The notes: generated from the sequence alone by a model not told the origin. A DNA stretch of 23,783 nt from Leptospira venezuelensis (GCF_002150035.1 NZ_NETS01000002.1:1-23783), one strand, 5' to 3'; shown: positions 1 through 7,888, counted from the stretch's first letter. Program-made: numbers and translations.

Positions 1-2
1 GT

Positions 3-92
3 ATTTTGCTCAACAAGATCTTGGTTGGTACACCTCTTGTGCTGTTTCTAACAATTATACTAGTATGGTTTGGGTTTTTGGCGGATATTTAG
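3..92 (+). CDS. 3' end of a truncated cassette gene, probably membrane protein
   Basis: Only the last 29 codons are in the window, ending with TAG just upstream of the first attC. This frame gives a hydrophobic segment (PLVLFLTIILVWFGFLA) like a C-terminal membrane helix, in keeping with neighbouring cassettes. A competing frame (2-97, ending GGYLD) is also open, so the choice of frame is tentative. Confidence 0.4.
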   Translation: MLLNKILVGTPLVLFLTIILVWFGFLADI

Positions 93-114
93 ATTAACAA
101 GGCCTCATCACGGC

Positions 115-255
115 GTATAACTGTCGGTGCTTCCGCTGCTCATGGATCGCTATCGCGACCACTCGCTCGGCCTTCGCCACATTTGCTTCTGTCACTCGTC
201 TTGCAGTGGCAAGTCTCGCGCCATTGCAAACGTCGGAACACCTTGGTCGTTAGGC
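115..255 (+). repeat. attC site 1 (141 bp)
   Basis: R'' is GTATAAC and R' is GTTAGGC. L arms are GGTGcTTCCG and CGGAACACC, with the lower-case C unpaired. It closes the truncated first cassette. The bases before R'' (CCTCATCACGGCGTATAAC) predict that the missing start of that cassette reads about GTTATACGCCATGATGAGG. Confidence 0.95.
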
Positions 256-292
256 GAAATTACAAATCTTAATTTTATCGTTGTAGGTATAA

Positions 293-1003
293 ATGTTTAA
301 AGCCCCTAATCGGTTATTCAAAAGAATACTACATACTAAGGATTTGGAGAAAAGGAGATCTGGTCTAATTACGTTATCGAAAAAATATCAACATCAATGT
401 TACGGATTACTTGCGGAAGCAATTTTAGCGGAAGAAGTAAATGATTCGATTGAATTAGCCGATGCAGCTGTTTTAAGAGCGCATTCAGACTCGGAGATAT
501 TATTTTCTCATTTTCTCTTGGCAGAATTCATATATACTCGGCTTAAAACAAAGCCCGTTGATTCTCGGGGAATAGATTATTTAATTGCCGAATCTTTATT
601 AAAAAAAGCGATCCGCATAGATCCTGATTATAGATATCCAAAACGTCAGCTAGCTTTGTTTTATAGTGATTGGGGGAGATATGATTCCTTTAGTGAAGAT
701 GAAAAAAGGTCAGTTATATATGCAAGGAAGGTCTTTTTTGAATTATACCGTAAATATAAGCTTCCATTATATTTAGATGACTACTGGATTTGTGTTCAGC
801 GCAATTTTTCTCCCTCAAATGCCTTACGAGCATTGCATTGGGCTTTGAAAAAATCTCCAAGTAATTATAATATTTTATATGCTCTTGGAGAATCATACGA
901 ACAGATAAGAAATCCTGAATTGGCAGCTTTGTATTATAAGAAAGCAGAAGAGTTGGGGCATCCTTATTTAATAAAAAGGCCAAAACTAAAATCAGTTAAG
1001 TAA
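293..1003 (+). CDS. TPR-repeat protein, function unknown
   Basis: A 236-residue soluble, helical protein without signal peptide or membrane helix. The C-terminal stretch at about residues 190-224 (LGESYEQIRNPELAALYYKK) has the spacing of a tetratricopeptide repeat, and residues 95-127 (LLKKAIRIDPDYRYPKRQLA) look like a second, degenerate one. TPR proteins usually serve as protein-protein interaction scaffolds; no partner is evident. The ATG at 293 is preceded by a weak Shine-Dalgarno-like TAGGT. It is the only gene of cassette 250-1166, starts about 40 bp after the attC boundary and stops 18 bp before the next site, so it probably relies on read-through transcription. Confidence 0.8.
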   Translation: MFKAPNRLFKRILHTKDLEKRRSGLITLSKKYQHQCYGLLAEAILAEEVNDSIELADAAVLRAHSDSEILFSHFLLAEFIYTRLKTKPVDSRGIDYLIAESLLKKAIRIDPDYRYPKRQLALFYSDWGRYDSFSEDEKRSVIYARKVFFELYRKYKLPLYLDDYWICVQRNFSPSNALRALHWALKKSPSNYNILYALGESYEQIRNPELAALYYKKAEELGHPYLIKRPKLKSVK

Positions 1004-1020
1004 AAGCAATTTGTAACTTC

Positions 1021-1172
1021 GCCTAACTAAAAAATTGTCGCGGCGCCTCGGGATCGCTTCGCGACCCTTGCTTGGGCTTCGCCACATTTCGCTTTGTCAC
1101 TCGTCTTGCAGGGCAAGACTCATGCCAAGTGCTTCGCACTCGCGAAACGTCGGAACACCTTGGTCGTTAGGC
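1021..1172 (+). repeat. attC site 2 (152 bp), apparently chimeric
   Basis: R'' GCCTAAC, R' GTTAGGC. It closes cassette 250-1166, whose ends match at 18/19 positions: GTTAGGCGAAATTACAAAT at 249-267 against the complement of 1009-1027. The left L arm is AATTGTCG-type, as in site 16, but the right one is the ordinary CGGAACACC, so the L stem cannot pair. Inner stem TTTCGC/GCGAAA is intact. Confidence 0.9.
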
Positions 1173-1221
1173 GCAATGGTATTGAATTTAATACTATAAG
1201 TAATTAGAATATTTGGCAATA

Positions 1222-1644
1222 ATGCAAACTACTCGAAGAGCTTTATTTACTTTGTCAATCTGTGGATTTTCTTTAAGTCTTTTCGGATATGTGAGTTTAT
1301 TTTTAGAGCCTACTTTTTCGGGCACTGATTTTTTAATTTTGTTATTTCTTGGTTCCTTTGTTTCTTGGAGCATTGTTGTGACTACGTATCATTTAAAATA
1401 TAAAGATGATACAAATTATCATAATGCGCTAGATATTTTACTTTCTAATTGTCCATTATGGATTAAAGAACTCGCGAATTGTTTAACTGTTTATGCAGGG
1501 ATTAATATTGTGATGGTATTTGCTAATATTGAAATGTTTAAAATATTAATAACTCCCAAAGATAAGGTAATTTATTGCATGTTAACGGTAGTTAATTTTT
1601 TGGCTTCTTGCTTCCATTACTCTGAACTTAAACTCAGAGAATAA
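1222..1644 (+). CDS. Small four-helix membrane protein, unknown
   Basis: A 140-residue integral membrane protein with hydrophobic segments at about residues 7-28, 36-57, 86-104 and 117-132, joined by short polar loops. I chose the ATG at 1222; an in-frame TTG three codons earlier is less likely. No Shine-Dalgarno sequence is obvious. No family is recognised. It fills cassette 1167-1839 alone; small polytopic proteins of this kind are the commonest gene type in this array. Confidence 0.75.
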   Translation: MQTTRRALFTLSICGFSLSLFGYVSLFLEPTFSGTDFLILLFLGSFVSWSIVVTTYHLKYKDDTNYHNALDILLSNCPLWIKELANCLTVYAGINIVMVFANIEMFKILITPKDKVIYCMLTVVNFLASCFHYSELKLRE

Positions 1645-1704
1645 GGGCTATCGGGCCGCTTTTATAAGGAGCAATCAGAAAATTGCTGAAATTAATACCA
1701 CAGC

Positions 1705-1845
1705 GCCTAACTATCGGTGCTTCCGCGTCGCTTCGAGATTGCTTACGCAACTCTCGCTTGGGCTTCGCCACATTTGCTTCAGTCACTTCGTTTGCATGCG
1801 CAAACTCGTGCCATTGCAAACGTCGGAACACCTTGGTCGTTAGGC
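1705..1845 (+). repeat. attC site 3 (141 bp)
   Basis: R'' GCCTAAC, R' GTTAGGC, L arms GGTGcTTCCG/CGGAACACC. It closes cassette 1167-1839; cassette ends GTTAGGCGCAATGGTATT (1166-1183) and the complement of 1694-1711 match 16/18, with mismatches at positions 10 and 11. Confidence 0.95.
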
Positions 1846-1890
1846 GACAGTATCCAATATTGCATTAAAATTAGAAGACTATAATAAGGT

Positions 1891-2556
1891 ATGAATCATT
1901 ATATATTTGCGAGCCTTCTTGCTATTTCAGTAATATTATTGCTTAAGCTATCATTTGTGCAGAAGCAAAATAACTTTGTCGTTCCTGCCATTAGCTTTGG
2001 CCCGAAAGGGATTCGAATCCCTAAACTTCTTTTGTTAAAAATCGGTTTGATAAATTCGAATGAGATGACATTAAAGTTCATTCTAAAAAAAGATTACTTA
2101 ACTTTCGCAATTATATGCTTTGCCGGTATCGTTAGTGAGTTAACGGATTTGGGAATTAATAATAACTTTTATGAATCTACGCTCAGATTCCTAAATTTTA
2201 TTATTCTCGTCATTTCCATAATTAAGATTATTTTTGGGATTGATTTGATAAAAAGCCCAAGTTCTAAGAAGACTGATTCCGAGATCACCAATGAGATACT
2301 AGAGTTGCTTTCGAATGCTCGAATCAGCATTAATTCTTGGGATGATTTTTCGAAGAATTTCCAATATTTCGCTCACTTACTGCCAATTATAGAAAATGAA
2401 GAGGAAATAGATTATAAAGATCTTGTAATCTCATTATCAAACGTAAATGTGAAAAAAGATTTTCGCGCTAACGCATTTAAGGAAATTCAAAAGTATGTCC
2501 AGCTTCACACTGGCTTGATGCCGGAGATCCCTTTGCCAAGAAAAAGGAAAAAGTAA
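1891..2556 (+). CDS. Membrane protein with cytosolic C-terminal domain, unknown
   Basis: 221 residues. Hydrophobic helices lie at about 4-22, 69-85 and 99-117, followed by a roughly 100-residue charged helical tail ending in a basic cluster (PLPRKRKK). ATG at 1891 follows ATAAGGT, a short Shine-Dalgarno-like sequence. It is the only gene of cassette 1840-2708 and stops 18 bp before the next attC. I do not recognise a family; a membrane anchor with a cytosolic domain is all the sequence supports. Confidence 0.75.
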   Translation: MNHYIFASLLAISVILLLKLSFVQKQNNFVVPAISFGPKGIRIPKLLLLKIGLINSNEMTLKFILKKDYLTFAIICFAGIVSELTDLGINNNFYESTLRFLNFIILVISIIKIIFGIDLIKSPSSKKTDSEITNEILELLSNARISINSWDDFSKNFQYFAHLLPIIENEEEIDYKDLVISLSNVNVKKDFRANAFKEIQKYVQLHTGLMPEIPLPRKRKK

Positions 2557-2574
2557 TTTCAAAGGGATACCATC

Positions 2575-2714
2575 GCCTAACTATCGGTGCTTCCGCTGCG
2601 CTGCGAGATTGCTGCGCAACTCTTGCTTGGGCTTCGCCACATTTGCTTCTGTCACTCGTCTTGCAGAGCAAGCCTCGCGCCATTGCAAACGTCGGAACAC
2701 CTTGGTCGTTAGAC
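2575..2714 (+). repeat. attC site 4 (140 bp)
   Basis: R'' GCCTAAC, R' GTTAGAC, L arms GGTGcTTCCG/CGGAACACC. It closes cassette 1840-2708; ends GTTAGGCGACAGTATCC (1839-1855) and the complement of 2565-2581 match 15/17. Both mismatches (positions 10 and 11) would be G.T wobbles on the bottom strand. Confidence 0.95.
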
Positions 2715-2727
2715 GCCAGATTGTAAA

Positions 2728-3294
2728 ATGAAAATAAGAGGAAATACATATTCTTATGTAATCGGAGTTCATAAAAGGGGAGAACCATTCTATTTTATTT
2801 TTTGGATTATTCTTTCATTCTTAATTGAATCGTCAGCATTATCGGTTTTCATATGTGTTCTCTTTTTTCTATTGGGATATCTTCATATGCGAATGATTAG
2901 GTTGCTATTTAGGATGACCAAGAATTTTTCGGAAAAGGTAATTCTTTCTCTACAAAATGATGAAATATTTTGGGTAGAGAGTTTAAAACCGGATGACGAC
3001 CGATTCAATATTAGAATTCTCTTGAAAGATTTAGAATATTACAGTATAGATTCTTTATTTGGTAAATTTAGTCTGGAGGTGACTGAAAAGAATAAAAAAT
3101 TGCATCAGCTCACATTTCACAAAACTGAAATGGAAACGGTAAAAAAGCACCTATCAGATATTGTAGAATCTTATGGAAATCAGACTGGAAAATCATTAAG
3201 AAAGAAAGTTAATTCGATTTCATTCATTCGGTATTTTTGTTGGCCATTAGCTTTAATCTCTATAATCTATAATTTAAGATTCTATTTTCTTTAA
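2728..3294 (+). CDS. Membrane protein with central soluble domain, unknown
   Basis: 188 residues: two N-terminal hydrophobic segments at about 21-33 and 37-55, a charged middle (about 60-160), and a C-terminal helix at about 166-184. The arrangement, with a soluble module between membrane anchors, resembles small bacterial PH-like or YcxB-like proteins, but no diagnostic motif is visible. The ATG at 2728 lies only 14 bp after the attC and directly behind the cassette's left terminal repeat, with no Shine-Dalgarno sequence, so initiation must be unusual or coupled. It is alone in cassette 2709-3454. Confidence 0.7.
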   Translation: MKIRGNTYSYVIGVHKRGEPFYFIFWIILSFLIESSALSVFICVLFFLLGYLHMRMIRLLFRMTKNFSEKVILSLQNDEIFWVESLKPDDDRFNIRILLKDLEYYSIDSLFGKFSLEVTEKNKKLHQLTFHKTEMETVKKHLSDIVESYGNQTGKSLRKKVNSISFIRYFCWPLALISIIYNLRFYFL

Positions 3295-3319
3295 ATTTAC
3301 AGAAATAATACAATCCGGC

Positions 3320-3460
3320 GTATAACTGTCGGTGCTTCCGCTACGCTTCGAGATCGCTTTCGCGACTCTCGCTCGGGCTTCGCCACATTTGCTTCTGTCA
3401 CTTCGCTTGCAGTGGCAAGCTCGTGCCATTGCAAACGTCGGAACACCTTGGTCGTTATAC
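3320..3460 (+). repeat. attC site 5 (141 bp)
   Basis: R'' GTATAAC, R' GTTATAC, L arms GGTGcTTCCG/CGGAACACC. It closes cassette 2709-3454; ends GTTAGACGCCAGATTGTA (2708-2725) and the complement of 3309-3326 match 16/18 (mismatches at positions 5 and 11). Confidence 0.95.
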
Positions 3461-3489
3461 GCCATTTTCAGAAATTACCAGGAAACAAA

Positions 3490-4344
3490 ATGAAACAAAA
3501 ATTAATATATCTTCTAAAATTATTGCCAATCATGCTTCTGGCAATTTCGCTAATCTCCACGATTTTCATGGTTACGAAAGGTTTTTTAATTTCAGATTCC
3601 TCTAAAGTTATTGATTCAAGTGAGATTGAATTTATTGAAAATTTCATTAAAGATCTAAAAACTAAAAATAACTTAAAGATATATCAGGCTGTTAATTCTA
3701 AAGCTTTCCCTAAAAATGATTTGGAGGCTATATTAAAGAAAAGAGAAATTACAGAGATTCTCAAGGGAACCACTCCTAAAATCCAAATATTCATTAAAGA
3801 AGATAAAGTGAGTTTGGAATCATTTGGGCTCCAAGATGGAAAAGGCGTTCAATTTCTAATTGAAAAAAAGGGGGAAAAGACAATCCAATGCTCGTTCAGT
3901 ATTGGAAAGAATCGCAAAGGCGTTTCAGAAATAGCTGGATTTTACTTTAAAGATAATGACTTGAGTATTGAAGAAATTCGACTCCGAGATAAGCTGAAAA
4001 TTAGCAATCTTTCTCTAAGCAATTACATAATTATCGCCTACTTACTCAGTGGGCTTGCGCTTTGGATTTTCGCATATGTCAAATTAGTTAATTCGATATA
4101 TACAAATGAAATAAAATACTATTTTCTTCTCTTTCTATTTGTTGCCGGTCTGTCTTACGATTGGAATTCGTCTGACTTTTTGAGTCAGTATCAGTTCATT
4201 AGTTTTCACTTAAACCCACTATCCATTAATAAACATTCATATGTCGAAAATTGGAAGATTACAGTTTCTTTCCCTCTTGGTGCTATAATCTTTTTAACTA
4301 AATTATCTTCAGCTTCGCTTAGAAAAATTGAAAACGGCGCATAA
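3490..4344 (+). CDS. Membrane protein, stop codon supplied by attC
   Basis: 284 residues from ATG 3490, preceded by a good Shine-Dalgarno AGGAAA. The frame is open upstream into the attC, but that part is repeat sequence and not a conserved N-terminus. A hydrophobic segment at about 9-28 is followed by an extracytoplasmic-looking domain (about 40-170), then hydrophobic helices at about 177-198, 209-222 and 255-271. Its TAA stop is the TAA inside the next R'' box (GCATAAC), so the last residues are encoded by the terminal repeat. It is alone in cassette 3455-4486. No family recognised. Confidence 0.8.
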   Translation: MKQKLIYLLKLLPIMLLAISLISTIFMVTKGFLISDSSKVIDSSEIEFIENFIKDLKTKNNLKIYQAVNSKAFPKNDLEAILKKREITEILKGTTPKIQIFIKEDKVSLESFGLQDGKGVQFLIEKKGEKTIQCSFSIGKNRKGVSEIAGFYFKDNDLSIEEIRLRDKLKISNLSLSNYIIIAYLLSGLALWIFAYVKLVNSIYTNEIKYYFLLFLFVAGLSYDWNSSDFLSQYQFISFHLNPLSINKHSYVENWKITVSFPLGAIIFLTKLSSASLRKIENGA

Positions 4345-4492
4345 CTGTCGGTGCTTCCGCTACGCTTCGAGATCGCTTTCGCGACTCTCGCGCGGGCTAC
4401 GCCACATTTTGCTTTGTCACTCGTCATGCAGAGCAAGCCTCGCGCCAAGTGCTTCGCACACGCAAAACGTCGGAACACCTTGGTCGTTAGAC
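4339..4492 (+). repeat. attC site 6 (154 bp)
   Basis: R'' GCATAAC, R' GTTAGAC, L arms GGTGcTTCCG/CGGAACACC. It closes cassette 3455-4486; ends GTTATACGCCATTTTCA (3454-3470) and the complement of 4329-4345 match 15/17, both mismatches being bottom-strand G.T. It has the extra hairpin AGTGCTTCGCAC found in the longer sites, and inner stem TTTTGC/GCAAAA. Confidence 0.95.
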
Positions 4493-4517
4493 GAAATGAC
4501 CGGAACTTTATTATGTT

Positions 4518-5210
4518 ATGAAAATGTATTTAAACGCTAATTTAATTTGTATATTATTTCTTTTTTGTTTAGTTTCCCATTGTCGAAAAGAAGAGCCTGA
4601 GATAATCTCGGAAGAATTGGGAACAAGATTCGTTTCGGAATTTAGTGGAGCGATTTTAAAGAAAAAACCGACCAACGACTCAGATTCGATCTCCACTATT
4701 CCATATGGAGAAGAGATTGAAATTATACAGAAATCGAATAATAAATGGATTAAGATTAGATGGAAAGAGAAAACGGGCTGGATTGTTGATAAAAGTCTTC
4801 CGCTTGTAATTGATTATTCAGTCGAATATCCCCAATATTCAATACGAATGCCAGGAACTAATATTCAGGTTTGGGCGATTGAGCTAATTACGAAAAAGAA
4901 TAAGAGACTTCTAATTTCATTTGCAACCTATGAAATTTGGAAATCCCCGACAGAAGTAGAGTTAAGGAGTTCTGGAATTAATACTCCGATTTGGACAGAT
5001 GCAGACGGAAATTTCGCAATTACTACCGAACCCGCAGACGGAAAATTTTATGGTTTAAAAGGGAAAATAAGTCATAAAGGTCCATTTACCGAATATGAAG
5101 GTGAACTTCTATTCGACGGTTTTCATGAAGTATACAACTTAATCGAAAATAAAATCGTATTACAAAATTCTATAAGATTTAAAGGAACAGGATATCCAGG
5201 TGAGTTATAG
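4518..5210 (+). CDS. SH3b-domain lipoprotein
   Basis: 230 residues. An N-terminal hydrophobic signal sequence (about 8-20) ends in LVSHC, a lipobox-like site with Cys22 as the likely lipidated residue; spirochaete lipoboxes are looser than the E. coli consensus. Residues about 42-94 have the pattern of a bacterial SH3 domain: a GAxLKKKPxxxS turn, a hydrophobic strand (GEEIEIIQK) and the typical WIKIRWKEKTGWIV end. The rest (about 95-230) is a beta-rich region without a recognised family. Bacterial SH3b domains usually bind peptidoglycan or peptides, so a periplasmic, membrane-anchored role is plausible. It is the single gene of cassette 4487-5371. Start at 4518 or two codons later; no strong Shine-Dalgarno. 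Confidence 0.8.
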   Translation: MKMYLNANLICILFLFCLVSHCRKEEPEIISEELGTRFVSEFSGAILKKKPTNDSDSISTIPYGEEIEIIQKSNNKWIKIRWKEKTGWIVDKSLPLVIDYSVEYPQYSIRMPGTNIQVWAIELITKKNKRLLISFATYEIWKSPTEVELRSSGINTPIWTDADGNFAITTEPADGKFYGLKGKISHKGPFTEYEGELLFDGFHEVYNLIENKIVLQNSIRFKGTGYPGEL

Positions 5211-5220
5211 CGGTCACTTC

Positions 5221-5377
5221 GTCTAACTGTCGGTGCTTCCGCTCCGCTCGGAGATCGCTAACGCGACTCACTCGCTCGGGCTACGCCACATTTCGCTTTG
5301 TCACTCGTCTTGCAGAGCAAGCCTCGCGCCAAGTGCTTACGCACTCGCGAAACGTCGGAACACCTTGGTCGTTAGCC
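5221..5377 (+). repeat. attC site 7 (157 bp)
   Basis: R'' GTCTAAC, R' GTTAGCC, L arms GGTGcTTCCG/CGGAACACC. It closes cassette 4487-5371; ends GTTAGACGAAATGACCG (4486-4502) and the complement of 5211-5227 match 16/17, the one mismatch at position 11. Inner stem TTTCGC/GCGAAA; extra hairpin AGTGCTTACGCACT present. Confidence 0.95.
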
Positions 5378-5395
5378 GACATTTGTGTAAAATTC

Positions 5396-6583
5396 ATGTT
5401 AGAATCGATATTGATAAGAAATCAAGAAGTTGGACCAATAGGTGACCAAATTGATTTAGGTTCGTTAGCCGAGGCTCTTCTATATTATGGAGAGGTGCGC
5501 ATTTTAGCGAAACATCATGTTTTAGAAGAACTAATTCGGAAAATAGGACCAGATTCATTAATAAGGTTACTTGAAACAGGCATTTTTAAGTTAATCTATG
5601 AATTGGACATGATGGGCATTCATACTAATGCATCTGGAACACCAAATGCTTTACATAGCCCGGTTGTGTTTCATGCTTTAAAACATGAACCAGATGTTGC
5701 CTTGCCCGAGCTATTTCACTCTGTAACGGGAAGAAGTGGGAAGGGGCGACGACTATCAAAGAAATTCGCAAGTTTAATTGAAACCGTAAATCGTGAACCT
5801 GGCTTAATAGAGGCATTCAATAGTGATATCGATAATGGTGAATATATTAAGAAGACTGTAACGGAGCTTATTTCTATATATGCACCCGAATATACTATCC
5901 CAAGATCTTTCATATTTGATATAGATAAAAGAGGAAACGAGTTCAAGATAGTTACTAATCTTGATTTTGAAGAATTAAATATAATTTATCATCAAAGAAT
6001 ATCACCTAAGCATTCGAGCATAACTGATGCCTATATAATGAGTCACATACTTACTGCCAGAGAGAATGCAATGCTTTGCGCAAAATACAAGAGCGATATA
6101 TTTATTGATTCTGTTAATATGCGCATGTTAGAGCTTTGTTTTGATTCAATAATCCAACGTACAAAACATTCAAAAAAGAATATAGAAACCTTTCAAGATT
6201 TTGTATTCGATGATTCCCGTGCAGTTCGAGAGGCAGTAAATTCTGGCAAGCTTGAATTTACTGAAGTTATAAATTTAGTGGAGAAATCAATTAAGTTTAA
6301 AGAGTGGGTTTCTGAAAGGCCAAGCGATATGGAGCTCGTTAAAGAATATTTCAAAGAAGTGACGAAAACGTCTAGTATTGATAAATTACCTACTAAAATT
6401 GCAAAGTGGTCTTTTTTTACAGGCGCTGGATTGGCCATTGGTGCTACGCTAGGTTCAGGAGCAATTGGTACTGGTCTCGGGGTTTTGACCAGCGTTGTCG
6501 ATGCATTTGTTTTCGATAACATTGTTAAGGGATGGAAACCCAGTTCATTTATTAATACAGTAAAAAGTGCATTAGTTAAATAA
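5396..6583 (+). CDS. Helical protein with glycine-rich hydrophobic C-terminus
   Basis: 395 residues from the first ATG downstream of the attC (5396); the frame is open into the repeat but those residues are attC-derived. Residues 1-335 are charged and mostly helical, without a motif I recognise. Residues about 340-372 form a hydrophobic stretch full of small residues (GAGLAIGATLGSGAIGTGLG), a glycine-zipper-like pattern that commonly packs helices in membranes. Large soluble sensor plus glycine-zipper tail is reminiscent of membrane-acting effectors of abortive-infection systems, but this is only inference. No Shine-Dalgarno is visible. It is alone in cassette 5372-6744. Confidence 0.75.
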   Translation: MLESILIRNQEVGPIGDQIDLGSLAEALLYYGEVRILAKHHVLEELIRKIGPDSLIRLLETGIFKLIYELDMMGIHTNASGTPNALHSPVVFHALKHEPDVALPELFHSVTGRSGKGRRLSKKFASLIETVNREPGLIEAFNSDIDNGEYIKKTVTELISIYAPEYTIPRSFIFDIDKRGNEFKIVTNLDFEELNIIYHQRISPKHSSITDAYIMSHILTARENAMLCAKYKSDIFIDSVNMRMLELCFDSIIQRTKHSKKNIETFQDFVFDDSRAVREAVNSGKLEFTEVINLVEKSIKFKEWVSERPSDMELVKEYFKEVTKTSSIDKLPTKIAKWSFFTGAGLAIGATLGSGAIGTGLGVLTSVVDAFVFDNIVKGWKPSSFINTVKSALVK

Positions 6584-6595
6584 TACACAAACGTC

Positions 6596-6750
6596 GGCTA
6601 ACTATCGGTGCTTCCGCTACGCTCGCGGATCGCTAACGCGACCACTCGCTCGGGCTTCGCCACATTTCGCTTTGTCACTCGTCTTGCATAGCAAGCCTCG
6701 CGCCAAGTCCTGCGGACTCGCGAAACGTCGGAACACCTTGGTCGTTAGCC
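6596..6750 (+). repeat. attC site 8 (155 bp)
   Basis: R'' GGCTAAC, R' GTTAGCC, L arms GGTGcTTCCG/CGGAACACC. It closes cassette 5372-6744, with the best terminal match in the window: GTTAGCCGACATTTGTGTA (5371-5389) and the complement of 6584-6602 agree at 18/19, differing only at position 11. Extra hairpin is AGTCCTGCGGACT, a compensated variant of AGTGCTTCGCACT. Confidence 0.95.
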
Positions 6751-6780
6751 GCCATAAGCTTATATTTTAAAGGTGAAAAT

Positions 6781-7584
6781 ATGAATATTGAACATATTCG
6801 CAAACTGTCATATCGAATAATTCTGATAGGATTACTAACTTTACTTTATTGGGTAGTTGCCTTTATCACAATAAACGTATTCGGCTTACGCGTTTTTAGG
6901 GAAAAACTTACTGAGCTGTTTCTTATAAGTATTCTTGGAATATTTGCATTAATAGCAGGATCTTTTTTATTGAATATTGTTACCAATTTGACAATAATTG
7001 CAGATTCAGCAAAGGAAAACAAAGAAGTAAGTTCTAATTCTCGAAAATCTCAAGTTAAATATTTCATTTTGTTTCTATTGTCCCTTATTCTTTTGATTGG
7101 GTTTCTTTTTCTAGGAAATTATTTAACGATAAATAAGAAGAGGAATTTATTAGAGAGAGATGCAGCAAGACTAATTAGTGAATATCACAGTGAAATAGAA
7201 TTATTAGCAGTTTATAAATTTAGTAAAACTTATGAAAATAAGGCTGCGGAGATATTAAGAATAGTTAGTCAGGTAAATGATGAATTTCCAACTGTAAAAA
7301 TTATTCATCGTATAACTCACGATTCTAAAAATGTTTTAATTGCCTTTGACCAAGAGACGGATTGGGATAAAGATTCCAATTATAAAGAAACAGATTTCAT
7401 TTATACTTCATCTAGAGAGGAAAAGGATTATATCAATTCAATTTTGGATGAAGGCAAGGAACTATCTCCATATTTTGAGGCCGATGAAGGTTACTATAAG
7501 TTGATTTATCCAATAAAAATCAAGAACAACATTTTCTTTTTGCTGCTTACCGATTATCAGCGCTATGGAAAGATAGGCTCGTAG
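6781..7584 (+). CDS. Membrane protein with C-terminal extracytoplasmic or cytosolic domain
   Basis: 267 residues. Hydrophobic helices at about 11-33, 46-72 and 93-115, then a charged alpha/beta domain from about 120 to the end. The last strand-rich part (YYKLIYPIKIKNNIFFLLLT) resembles the end of PAS/Cache-like sensor domains, but I cannot make a family call. A clear Shine-Dalgarno AAAGGTGA precedes ATG 6781. It is the only gene of cassette 6745-7762. Confidence 0.75.
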   Translation: MNIEHIRKLSYRIILIGLLTLLYWVVAFITINVFGLRVFREKLTELFLISILGIFALIAGSFLLNIVTNLTIIADSAKENKEVSSNSRKSQVKYFILFLLSLILLIGFLFLGNYLTINKKRNLLERDAARLISEYHSEIELLAVYKFSKTYENKAAEILRIVSQVNDEFPTVKIIHRITHDSKNVLIAFDQETDWDKDSNYKETDFIYTSSREEKDYINSILDEGKELSPYFEADEGYYKLIYPIKIKNNIFFLLLTDYQRYGKIGS

Positions 7585-7609
7585 TGTTTTATCGCTAAAT
7601 TCTTACGGC

Positions 7610-7768
7610 GGCTAACTGTCGGCTCTGACGCATCGCTTCGAGATTGCTTCGCAACCCACTCGCTTGGCCTTCGGCACATTGGCTCAGTCACTCAAATTGC
7701 AAAGCAATTCTCGCGCCTGTCTTCGCTTCGCTCAGCACGCCAACGTCGTCAAGCCTTGGTCGTTATCC
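7610..7768 (+). repeat. attC site 9 (159 bp), CTGACG subtype
   Basis: R'' GGCTAAC, R' GTTATCC. L arms are GGCTcTGACG/CGTCAAGCC: both arms differ from the common type and still pair, with the unpaired C at the same place. Inner stem TTGGC/GCCAA and hairpin GCCTTCGGC are also compensated variants. It closes cassette 6745-7762; ends GTTAGCCGCCATAAG (6744-6758) and the complement of 7602-7616 match 14/15. Confidence 0.95.
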
Positions 7769-7888
7769 GAACATTTCATCCAGAATTTGCTTTTTTGTTT
7801 GTTTTCTAATTTTGAAGAGTTCGTTCGTTAAATTTGAACGATTGGTTGCTTGGTAATTGATTAGCTTCTTTTTTCTAATAGCCGCCAC
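7763..7888 (-). CDS. Candidate 41-residue basic protein, reversed in its cassette
   Basis: On the minus strand an open frame from a GTG at 7888 ends with TAA inside the left R box of the cassette. Its end, KQTKKQILDEMFG, recurs exactly in the truncated cassette at the right edge (23710-23783, minus strand), where the two DNAs differ by several substitutions and no insertions or deletions over about 70 bp. That hints at coding. The frame could extend 5 codons upstream of the GTG before a stop. No Shine-Dalgarno is seen and a decayed gene is equally possible. If real, it runs against the array direction. Confidence 0.3.
   Translation of the reverse strand: MAAIRKKKLINYQATNRSNLTNELFKIRKQTKKQILDEMFG

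Noticed and set aside
115..255. Repeats read as CRISPR, insertion sequences or tRNA-like elements
   Set aside because: Units are 111-159 bp, are separated by whole genes, have R/L box symmetry with an extrahelical base, and no cas or transposase gene is present.
1634..1868. Open frames of 60-100 codons running through the attC repeats on both strands
   Set aside because: The same peptide strings (for example CRRNTLVV) recur at nearly every site because the DNA repeats; starts lie inside the fold and no ribosome-binding site is present.
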